Source: Gammaproteobacteria bacterium (GTDB taxonomy: Bacteria > Pseudomonadota > Gammaproteobacteria > Pseudomonadales > Pseudohongiellaceae). Taken from it: 64,000 nucleotides of DNA. Of the stretch, positions 19,056 to 26,166 are shown in pieces. Numbering within the stretch: the first letter of the stretch is position 1; every line of letters starts with the position of its first letter. The stretch covers positions 124,001 through 188,000 of the forward strand of contig PASF01000005.1 of the NCBI GenBank assembly GCA_002711845.1, written 5' to 3'. The notes under the pieces were generated by a model. It was not told the origin of the DNA. It saw nothing but the letters and a program-made list of their open reading frames with translations, and made no database searches. A program made the position numbers and the translations under genes.

Positions 19056-19085
19056 CGGCATTCTCCTCAGATCACAGCTTTCGGG

Positions 19086-19129
19086 TTATGTTACCTTTCC
19101 TTACAAATGGAATGGTCAATATAACATAA
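19086..19129 (-). terminator. AT-rich inverted repeat between the PNPOx-like and DUF2189 genes
   Basis: TTATGTTA (19086-19093) and TAACATAA (19122-19129) form a perfect 8-base inverted repeat with an inner TTCC/GGAA pair. It lies in a markedly AT-rich spacer between two minus-strand genes. It could terminate the upstream gene or carry a promoter for DUF2189; a TTGACC box on the minus strand lies in the same stretch. Confidence 0.3.
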
Positions 19130-19131
19130 AT

Positions 19132-19671
19132 CTAAAGGATGCCGGTGTCCTTGCCATCCAGGCTGAGGGTGTTTTTCTCGGCCCAGTATGTCTGCACACC
19201 GTCCCGGCCGCGCTTGTCGGCCCATTTTGTCAGCGTGATGCGCTCTCCCTGATAATCGCAATGTGGCACCGCGTAACCACAGGAGGTCTGCACAAGGTCT
19301 ACGGCCAGCCGGAAGATCTGGCGGGCACCGACATGGTCATCGAACTGCGTGATCAGCGTGTCCCAGCCGGCATCGCGCGGATGAATCACCTGCGCCAGGC
19401 CATACAGCCGCAATATCAGCGGCTGCTTGCCGAATGAGCAGAACATGACGGTCATGCGCTGATTTTCCAGCACATGCGCCGCGGTCTCATTGCCGCTGCC
19501 AGTCATGTTCAGCCAGACAACCTCATTGGGTCCAAGCACACGCAGGCTGTCCATGCCCTTGGGCGAAACATTAACGCGCCCCTCGGCGCCGGCGGTGCCG
19601 ACAAAATAGATGTGCTGCTCACCGATAAAGTTGATGAACTCCGGTGATAATGCGCTGAATTTTTCCGACAT
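19132..19671 (-). CDS. Pyridoxamine 5'-phosphate oxidase-like (PNPOx-fold) protein
   Basis: 179 residues of split-barrel flavin-binding fold: FIGEQHIYFVGTAGAEGRVNVSPKGMD, then NEVVWLNMTGSGNETAAHVLEN and MTVMFCSFGKQPLILRLYG. These are typical of the PNPOx/general-stress family that binds FMN or F420. It lacks the full set of residues of true PdxH, so vitamin B6 oxidation should not be assumed. AAGGAACCGG precedes the ATG. The divergent lytic transglycosylase gene begins about 170-220 bases away. Cytosolic; substrate unknown. Confidence 0.88.
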   Translation of the reverse strand: MSEKFSALSPEFINFIGEQHIYFVGTAGAEGRVNVSPKGMDSLRVLGPNEVVWLNMTGSGNETAAHVLENQRMTVMFCSFGKQPLILRLYGLAQVIHPRDAGWDTLITQFDDHVGARQIFRLAVDLVQTSCGYAVPHCDYQGERITLTKWADKRGRDGVQTYWAEKNTLSLDGKDTGIL

Positions 19672-19841
19672 GTCCGGTTCCTTGATGACGTTACGGGTTC
19701 ATTAATATCCCTGTATCACGCGGGGTCCGTGCGGCCCCCGGGCCATCATAGCACCCGCACACCCAATGCGCCGCCCTCTTCCCATGACCCGCATCTGGCT
19801 GATGCAATACAGACGCCATTTCCAAGGTCTGTTGTCGTGTT

Positions 19842-21914
19842 ATGATCTCAGCCGTCATTCTACCAATCATCCGATTCCGCGAGCGCGCAATGTTGTCAGT
19901 TGCCAGTCGACACAATGCCATCCTGTCCCGCCTGCGCCTGGCGCTGGGCGGCACGGTATGGGTGCTGGGCGCCGTGACGGGACTGACCCACGCGGCCGAG
20001 AGTCCCGGCAACGCGCCTGACCTGCAGCAGCAGCGGGAACTGTTCCAACAGGCCCGCAACGCCCTGTCCGCAAACGACAGCAACACCTTCCAGGACCTGC
20101 GCCAGCAGCTGACGGATTATCCCCTGTTGCCCTACCTCGACTATGCTGTCCTCAGCCAACGGGTGAACCCGCTGGCACGCGCTGACAGTGACGGCGAACG
20201 GACGGATGGCCAGTTCTTCGAAATTGACCAGTTCCTGGCGCAGAACCGCAATACTTATCTCGGTGACCGCCTGGAGCGTGAGTGGGTCAGCGCGCTGGCG
20301 CGCGAGAATCGTGGCGCCGATCTGGTGCGCTACCACAACCCCGACAACACCACCACGCAGCTGACCTGCCGCGCCATGCACGCCAACCTGACGCTGGGTG
20401 ACTACACCACGCTGGCCGACGCCGACCGTCTCTGGAACGTCGCCGTCTCCCAGCCCAACGATTGCGATCCGGTGTTTGATGCCTGGATGGCCGAAGGCTT
20501 CCTGACTCCGGCCATCGCGTGGGAGCGTTTCAGCAAAACCCTGCAGGCCGGCCACCTGGGACTGGCGCGTTACATCACCACACTGATGCCCACCCGCGAA
20601 CAGACCCTGGCTGAACTTTACCTGCGCGTTCACCGTGAACCCGAACGCCTGCGCGACATTGAGTCGCTCAGCGCCGACAATGACGAAACCCGCGAGATCA
20701 TCCTGCACGGCATTCGCCGCCTGATGACGATTGACGCGCCTTTGGCCATGCTCCTGTTGCAAAGCCATCATGATGTCCACCAGTTCGCCGCCGACACCCT
20801 GATTGATCACCAGCGCCTGATCGCCATGCGTCTGCTGCTGCAGGGTTTTGTCAGTGAAACCGAGTCGCTGCTGCGCAATACGCCCAGTCTGGTCACCGAA
20901 ACACCGGTGAGCTGGATCCTGCGGGACGCGCTGCGCAATCAGGACTGGCCGCGCATTGAGGAATGGATCGCCCGTCTGCCCGACGACGCCCGTGACAGCG
21001 AGCGCTGGCGTTACTGGCAGGCACGCATGCTGGAACAGAAGGATACGCAGGCGGCGCACGCCCGGGCCCAGTCACTGTTTCTCGAGGTCGCCGGCACCCG
21101 CAGTTACTATGGCTTTCTGGCGGCTGACCGGCTGGGCCTGGATTACGAGCTGGAAGACCAGCCGGTGGCCGTTGCGCAGCCCCAACTGGCCGAACTGTCC
21201 ACCCTGCCTTCTATATTGCGTGCCCGCGAACTGTATCTGCTGGGCGATGAAGCCGGTGCCCGCCATGAATGGCAGTACGCAGTCCAGCGCATGACCCCGG
21301 CGCAGATAGCGGCCAGCGGCAAACTGGCCAACGAATGGGGCTGGCACCGCAACAGTATCCAGGCCATGATCCAGATCGGTTACTGGGATGACATGCAGCT
21401 GCGTTTCCCATTGGCTTACGGCGATCAGTTTGCCCGTGTGGCAGCCGAACTGGACATACCGGCACAATTACTGTTTGCCATCGCTCGCCAGGAAAGTGCC
21501 TTCATGCACGACGTGCGTTCACCGGCCGGCGCCCGCGGCCTGATGCAGCTGATGCCCGGCACTGCCCGCGAAACCGCCCTGGGTGCCGGCATGCGGGTCG
21601 CGACCGCCGACCTGTATCAGCCGGAAATCAACATCACCCTGGGCAGCCGCTACCTGGCGGGCCTGCTGGAAGAATTCGACGGAAACCGCGCGCTCGCGGC
21701 GGCGGCCTACAACGCTGGCCCCAACCGCGTCAAACAGTGGCTGCGACGCAGTGCCGCCAATCCGGTGCCCTTGGACATCTGGATCGAGACCATACCGTTT
21801 CTGGAAACTCGCGGGTACGTTCAGAACGTTCTTGCCTACTCGGTCATCTATGGCGTGCGCATGGGCCAGCCAGTGCCCTTCCTCTCACCGGCGGAGGCGG
21901 ATGCCACTCTGTAA
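19842..21914 (+). CDS. slt: Soluble lytic murein transglycosylase (Slt70-like)
   Basis: 690 residues, or 674 if translation starts at ATG 19890, which gives a better signal peptide (LALGGTVWVLGAVTGLTHAAES). A long helical superhelix (U-domain, about residues 60-420) is followed by a linker and a C-terminal goose-lysozyme-like catalytic domain. The catalytic Glu is in ARQESAF (E551 counted from 19842), with the family's SPAGARGLMQLMPGTA and AAYNAGPNRVKQW motifs after it. It cleaves peptidoglycan glycan strands to 1,6-anhydro products in the periplasm, in cell-wall turnover. The lipid kinase gene follows after 34 bases. Confidence 0.95.
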   Translation: MISAVILPIIRFRERAMLSVASRHNAILSRLRLALGGTVWVLGAVTGLTHAAESPGNAPDLQQQRELFQQARNALSANDSNTFQDLRQQLTDYPLLPYLDYAVLSQRVNPLARADSDGERTDGQFFEIDQFLAQNRNTYLGDRLEREWVSALARENRGADLVRYHNPDNTTTQLTCRAMHANLTLGDYTTLADADRLWNVAVSQPNDCDPVFDAWMAEGFLTPAIAWERFSKTLQAGHLGLARYITTLMPTREQTLAELYLRVHREPERLRDIESLSADNDETREIILHGIRRLMTIDAPLAMLLLQSHHDVHQFAADTLIDHQRLIAMRLLLQGFVSETESLLRNTPSLVTETPVSWILRDALRNQDWPRIEEWIARLPDDARDSERWRYWQARMLEQKDTQAAHARAQSLFLEVAGTRSYYGFLAADRLGLDYELEDQPVAVAQPQLAELSTLPSILRARELYLLGDEAGARHEWQYAVQRMTPAQIAASGKLANEWGWHRNSIQAMIQIGYWDDMQLRFPLAYGDQFARVAAELDIPAQLLFAIARQESAFMHDVRSPAGARGLMQLMPGTARETALGAGMRVATADLYQPEINITLGSRYLAGLLEEFDGNRALAAAAYNAGPNRVKQWLRRSAANPVPLDIWIETIPFLETRGYVQNVLAYSVIYGVRMGQPVPFLSPAEADATL

Positions 21915-21948
21915 CGCCCACCACTCATTTCCCCACGGACAGCCTGGT

Positions 21949-22962
21949 ATGAAACAAGGACAACCGGCGGCAGCAATGTCACCGCCCTCCCCGACAACAC
22001 ACCGTACCCGCGCGCTGCTGATCGTCAACCCCAAGAGTCGCCAGGGCGCAGAGGCCGGCCTGACTGATGGCTTGCGGCGCCTGGAGCAGGCGGGCATGGA
22101 TGTGGAGTACCTGGTCTCGCAAAGCCCCGAAGCAAGCTGTGAGGCCGTGAGGGCCCGCAAAGCTGATCTGGACCTGGTGATTGTCGGCGGGGGTGACGGC
22201 ACACTCAGCTCCATGATCGAGGTCCTGTTGGCGTGCGATCTGCCTCTTGCCATATTGCCACTGGGCACTGCCAATGACCTGGCCCGCTCACTGTGTATCC
22301 CCGAAGACCTGACACAGGCTTTTGATGTCATTGTCAGCAACCACCGACTGCCCATCGATCTTGGCGAAGTTAACGATCACTATTTTTTTAACGTCGCCAA
22401 TATCGGCCTTGGCGTGCATGTCACCGAAGAACTCACCGACGACGTGAAAAAGCGCTGGGGCGTCTTCAGCTATCTCCGCGCATTGATCGGTGCCGTCATG
22501 CGGCACGACCAGTTCCGCCTGCACCTGACACTTGATGGCAAAAAATACCGGCTGCGCTCCATGCACCTGGCGGTGGGAAATGGCCGCTACTATGGCGGCG
22601 GCAACGTCATCAATGAACATGCCTGCATTGATGATGGCAAGCTGTCACTTTACAGCCTGCGGCCACTGTCCGTTTGGGAATTCATCACGTTGGCGCCACT
22701 GCTGCGCAGTGGCCAGCAAAGCCGCGATCGTCGAGTGTTCTGCGCCCAGGCCACGGAGATAGGCATCAGCACCGGCAACCGGCAGCTGGCCATTCATGCC
22801 GATGGCGAGCCGGTCAGTCACACACCGGCACGGTTCCGCGTGCGCCCGCTGGCGTTGACGGTTGTTGCCCCTGCCATTGACGCGCACGATCAGATTGAAG
22901 AACATGCAGATGCCGGGCAGCCAATCGCCCTGGCCCGTCCGCATCAGGGAGTTAACAAATAA
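21949..22962 (+). CDS. YegS/DgkB-type lipid (diacylglycerol) kinase family protein
   Basis: 337 residues. The diacylglycerol-kinase catalytic domain is recognised by RALLIVNPKSRQG near residue 22, the nucleotide loop VGGGDGTLSSMIEVLL, then LPLGTANDLARSL. The second domain carries VGNGRYYGGGNVINEHACIDDGKL. Such enzymes phosphorylate a membrane lipid using ATP and are soluble or peripheral. ATG 21949 is taken because the conserved region starts shortly after it and the frame upstream is only a shadow of slt. One base separates its stop from the next gene start. Confidence 0.9.
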   Translation: MKQGQPAAAMSPPSPTTHRTRALLIVNPKSRQGAEAGLTDGLRRLEQAGMDVEYLVSQSPEASCEAVRARKADLDLVIVGGGDGTLSSMIEVLLACDLPLAILPLGTANDLARSLCIPEDLTQAFDVIVSNHRLPIDLGEVNDHYFFNVANIGLGVHVTEELTDDVKKRWGVFSYLRALIGAVMRHDQFRLHLTLDGKKYRLRSMHLAVGNGRYYGGGNVINEHACIDDGKLSLYSLRPLSVWEFITLAPLLRSGQQSRDRRVFCAQATEIGISTGNRQLAIHADGEPVSHTPARFRVRPLALTVVAPAIDAHDQIEEHADAGQPIALARPHQGVNK

Positions 22963-22963
22963 C

Positions 22964-23407
22964 ATGGGTATCTTACGCTCAGCGCAACAAGTGGCTCTGC
23001 AGGAATTGCATCAACTGGCACAGGAGTCAGTCGATCACTACCGGGATTCGGCAGAGTTTGTGGATGACAGCACGGCAGCGCAGCTGTTCAAGCGCATCGC
23101 CGACCAGCGCGCATCGCTGGTGGCCAATGTGGCACAGGCCATCCGTGAGACCGGCGACCTGCCGGCGGCACCGGACGCTGACAGGGAGACTGGCGAGCAA
23201 TTACTGCACCGGCTGCACGCCTGGTTTACCGCCGACCAGACACAAGACGTGCTGCAACAACGTCTGCAGGCAGAAGAGGACCTGGCGACAGCGCTGGCAG
23301 AGAACGCCAGCGACGCTTCGGACCCGGCATTCCAGGCGTTGCATGATCAATTTGCGACACAGATTTCAGGGACAGTCCAGACCCTGAAGCAGGCCATCAA
23401 ATCCTAG
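22964..23407 (+). CDS. Small helical (ferritin-like / DUF2383-type) protein
   Basis: 147 residues, all predicted helical, no signal peptide. A four-helix-bundle pattern is suggested by LQELHQLAQESVDHYRDSAEFV, LFKRIADQRASLVANVAQAI and two later helices, and a Glu/His distribution resembles DUF2383 / ferritin-like proteins. It is translationally linked to the lipid kinase (one base between stop and ATG). I do not recognise a specific function. It converges with the glucosaminidase gene after 3 bases. Confidence 0.7.
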   Translation: MGILRSAQQVALQELHQLAQESVDHYRDSAEFVDDSTAAQLFKRIADQRASLVANVAQAIRETGDLPAAPDADRETGEQLLHRLHAWFTADQTQDVLQQRLQAEEDLATALAENASDASDPAFQALHDQFATQISGTVQTLKQAIKS

Positions 23408-23410
23408 CCT

Positions 23411-24229
23411 TCACTGGCTGGTGTGCGTCCCCAGTGGCAATACATCGGCGGCCGGAGACTCATCCAGCACATCCAGTTCATTAAAACGGATCATCGAGCG
23501 CAGCTCACGGATATAAGCCTGGCCGCGCTGGGAGTATTGCGCCAGACCCTCGACCAGCTCCAGCCCGGTAATCAATTCGTCATTCTCACGCAGCTCTGAG
23601 CGCTTCACCCGCAGATCACGGTAGGCCTCATGGCTGTTCAGGTTGCGGATGTAACGCTGCACCGATTGTGCGGGAGAATCAAACGCCGCCACTTCATGCC
23701 GCGCCCCGGCGGGCCGTGAATCCGGCACCAGGCCGCAGCCTTCTACATAACACCAGTGGCCAAAATAGTTGTTACCTTCCAGCGCAAAGCGCGACAGACC
23801 CCAGCCGCTCTCATTGGCTGCCTGCGCCAGCGCCAGTGACGGCGGCACCACATCAACCCGGCGCAGTAACGTATCCCAGTCGCCTGGTTCATTGATGGCA
23901 AAGGCCTCGATGTCGTAGTCCTCTGCCAGCTGGGCCACACGCCGCTGCTGGCGCCCGGAGAGGTCATCCATGTTGTCGCGCAGACGCAGCAATTCGGCAC
24001 GCAGCTTCAGGATCTCCTCATTGCGCATTTCCACCAGCGGCAGAAAATAACCGAAGAAAGCCTCTTTACGCGCATCAATATCATCGTAATTGGCGAAATC
24101 AGGCGGGGGCTGTGACGGCCAGTAGCGCCACCCGGCCAGCAACATGCCCAGGGCACCAATGGCCAGAATGATATACGCGACGACGACGTTGCGTCGGTGC
24201 TCGGGTGTCGGTTTGGTATCAGCTGTCAT
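23411..24229 (-). CDS. Membrane-anchored Bax-like glucosaminidase-domain protein
   Basis: 272 residues from ATG 24229; the open frame upstream to 24385 has no homology. One N-terminal transmembrane helix (VVVAYIILAIGALGMLLAGW) anchors a helical region followed by a glucosaminidase/Bax domain at about residues 130-250 with the catalytic-site motif ALAQAANESGWG, then GNNYFGHWCY and VQRYIRNLNSHEAY. It is likely a periplasm-facing peptidoglycan hydrolase (N-acetylglucosaminidase). It shares a 302-base promoter region with the divergent DDGSGDI-repeat gene. Confidence 0.88.
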   Translation of the reverse strand: MTADTKPTPEHRRNVVVAYIILAIGALGMLLAGWRYWPSQPPPDFANYDDIDARKEAFFGYFLPLVEMRNEEILKLRAELLRLRDNMDDLSGRQQRRVAQLAEDYDIEAFAINEPGDWDTLLRRVDVVPPSLALAQAANESGWGLSRFALEGNNYFGHWCYVEGCGLVPDSRPAGARHEVAAFDSPAQSVQRYIRNLNSHEAYRDLRVKRSELRENDELITGLELVEGLAQYSQRGQAYIRELRSMIRFNELDVLDESPAADVLPLGTHTSQ

Positions 24230-24531
24230 GATGGTCAGATGTTCCCCCGTGCTGGTGTGCTGTGGATACTTTAACACGCCCTCCGGGTTACGTCCTGACA
24301 ACGCAGTCAGACCGGTATATTGGCGAAATTGACCACAGACCTGCCTATCTCGCCAAATAACCTGTCCGCGAACCGCCCACGCCATCGCAAACCGGATATA
24401 AAAACACTTTTATATCAAGGACATAAACCAACCATCCAATATTGGCCCCACTTTTGCAAAAGGCTTTTGCAAAAGCTTTTATCTAACCCGTGATTTACCT
24501 GATAACCCATGAATAGAAAAGGACAACAATC
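24230..24531. promoter_or_regulatory. Divergent promoter region with clustered palindromes
   Basis: This gap separates the glucosaminidase gene (leftward) from the DDGSGDI-repeat gene (rightward). It holds an inverted repeat GATATAAAA-ACAC-TTTTATATC at 24395-24416, and two tandem copies of the 12-base palindrome CTTTTGCAAAAG at 24451-24462 and 24464-24475, spaced 13 bases start to start, with AAAAGCTTTT overlapping at 24471-24480. The tandem palindromes look like an operator for a dimeric regulator. AAAGGA at 24519-24524 is the ribosome-binding site of the rightward gene. I see no coding sequence here. Confidence 0.5.
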
Positions 24532-25251
24532 GTGCGAAACATCATTCCCCTGAGCATACTGCCCCTCTGCCTGCTTGCCGCCGCTGCCCAGGCCGATGTG
24601 TGCAAGGACATCAACTTTAACCTCGACAGCGAAGACATCCGTACACTGGATATTGATGTCGGCGCCGGGTACCTGGGCATCATCGGCAATGATGACGACA
24701 CGGCGGCCATCGAGGTTCAGGGCCGGGCCTGCGCCGATTCGCGCAGCGCGCTTGATGAGATGGACATTGTCTACGAGCGCCGGGGCGACACCTGGTATTT
24801 GGAAACCCGTAACGGTGAGCAAAGCTTTTCCCTGTTCTCGCTGTTTAATCTGGTCTACAGCTCGGGCATTGACGTCGATATCATGGTCCCTGCAGGACTA
24901 CTACTGAACATCGACGATGGCAGCGGCGACATCGATATCCGGGATCTGCGCGGCGAACTGAACATTGATGACGGTTCAGGCGACATACGGATCCGCGATA
25001 TTACCGGTCCGGTGCGCATCGATGACGGCTCTGGTGACATTGAACTGCGCAATGTTGAAAGTCGCGTGGAAATCGAGGACGGTTCCGGTGACATCTTTAT
25101 CGACCGCGTTGGCGGCGACGTGATCATCGAAGACGATGGGTCAGGCGATATTGACGTGCGCGACGTGCGTGGCGACTTCATTGCCCGCGATACCGGTTCA
25201 GGTGACGTCGATTTCCGCGACATCGGCGGGCGCACTGACGTGCGCGACTGA
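24532..25251 (+). CDS. Exported acidic DDGSGDI-repeat beta-solenoid protein
   Basis: 239 residues from a GTG start with a clear signal peptide (IIPLSILPLCLLAAAAQA). The C-terminal half, from about residue 125, consists of six near-perfect 18-residue turns of the type (I/V)(D/E)DGSGDI-x-(I/L/V)-R-D-(I/V)-x-G-x, with one 19-residue turn near the end. This is the regular ladder of a beta-helix related to DUF4097 proteins, but far more regular and acidic than the DUF4097 protein at 8384-9358. The D-x-D-G-S-G-D spacing could bind calcium (inference). Two Cys (mature N-terminus and ~residue 66) may form a disulfide. Function unknown. Confidence 0.82.
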   Translation: MRNIIPLSILPLCLLAAAAQADVCKDINFNLDSEDIRTLDIDVGAGYLGIIGNDDDTAAIEVQGRACADSRSALDEMDIVYERRGDTWYLETRNGEQSFSLFSLFNLVYSSGIDVDIMVPAGLLLNIDDGSGDIDIRDLRGELNIDDGSGDIRIRDITGPVRIDDGSGDIELRNVESRVEIEDGSGDIFIDRVGGDVIIEDDGSGDIDVRDVRGDFIARDTGSGDVDFRDIGGRTDVRD

Positions 25252-25259
25252 CCCACCGT

Positions 25260-26102
25260 TCACACCGCCACCGGCCAGACAGGCGCGGGCCCTTCGGGAT
25301 CGTCGGGCTCGCTCTTGCGGTTAAGGTAGGCCAGCATGGCATCCCTGATCGCAGATCCCTGGGCCAGTCCCTGGTTACCGAACAACCGGTTGAACTCCAG
25401 CACATAGGGATGACTGCCAACCAGGGCAATATCAAAGCCGGCATGGTCCACGCCCAGTTCCCGCGCCAGCGTCAGTGCCAGATCGGTCGCCGTGGCAGGC
25501 ACCGGGCTGTAATCAATGTGCCCACCCTGGGCGACGTTATTATAGAACCCACGGTCAGACTGCATGCGCCAGTACGCAGTGACGACCTGATCCCCGACCA
25601 CCACGACCCGCACATCACGATCAATGGGCAGATATTCCTGCACATACAGCACCGGTGTGCGCTGACAGTAACGCAGCCAGTCCTGACGGTTCTCGATCAG
25701 CCACACGCCGTCCCCCATGCTGGCTTTGGGCAGCTTGGCAACAAAGGGCAGGGGCATCAGTCGCCAGAGCCTGTCCTGTGCCTCAGGGGTGTTGGCATCG
25801 ATTTCGGTCCATGGCGTATGCGTCGGCGCCACAACCTGAAAAGCCCGGGTCATCTCCACCTTGTCATGGCCAATACGGTAACTGGCCTCACTGGGGAACA
25901 CCCGACAACTCAGACCATACACCAGCGCATTGAGCTGCCAGTACTCGGGAAACAGTACCCAGTCGGCCTGCCGCAGCAAGTCCTTCTGGCGGAACAGGTC
26001 ATCCGGTTTCAAAACCGTTGTGTCCGGCAAGCCCAACGTACGAAAAATATCGAACGACACCAGGTTCATGGAATGGATGGCACTCTCAATAAAAAAGCGC
26101 AT
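25260..26102 (-). CDS. ATP-grasp (RimK-like) ligase-family protein
   Basis: 280 residues, cytosolic. ATP-grasp features are visible: FVAKLPKASMGDGVWLIEN (nucleotide-binding Lys and glycine loop), LYVQEYLPIDRDVRVVVVGDQVV, then the metal-binding end GFDIALVGSHPYVLEFNRLFGNQGL (Glu and Asn). This resembles RimK/alpha-L-glutamate ligases, which join an amino acid to a carboxyl group using ATP. The specific substrate is unknown. It is convergent with the DDGSGDI-repeat gene (8 bases apart) and lies downstream of the penicillin-acylase gene on the same strand. Confidence 0.8.
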   Translation of the reverse strand: MRFFIESAIHSMNLVSFDIFRTLGLPDTTVLKPDDLFRQKDLLRQADWVLFPEYWQLNALVYGLSCRVFPSEASYRIGHDKVEMTRAFQVVAPTHTPWTEIDANTPEAQDRLWRLMPLPFVAKLPKASMGDGVWLIENRQDWLRYCQRTPVLYVQEYLPIDRDVRVVVVGDQVVTAYWRMQSDRGFYNNVAQGGHIDYSPVPATATDLALTLARELGVDHAGFDIALVGSHPYVLEFNRLFGNQGLAQGSAIRDAMLAYLNRKSEPDDPEGPAPVWPVAV

Positions 26103-26166
26103 TTTATGCTTAATCGGGCGGTTGGCAAGCGCTTTTTCACGTCCCTTGAGACAACCGGTTGACGGC

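Noticed and set aside
19896-21059. 387-residue open frame on the minus strand
   Set aside because: Fully antisense to the slt gene, which has intact catalytic motifs; no recognisable protein features.
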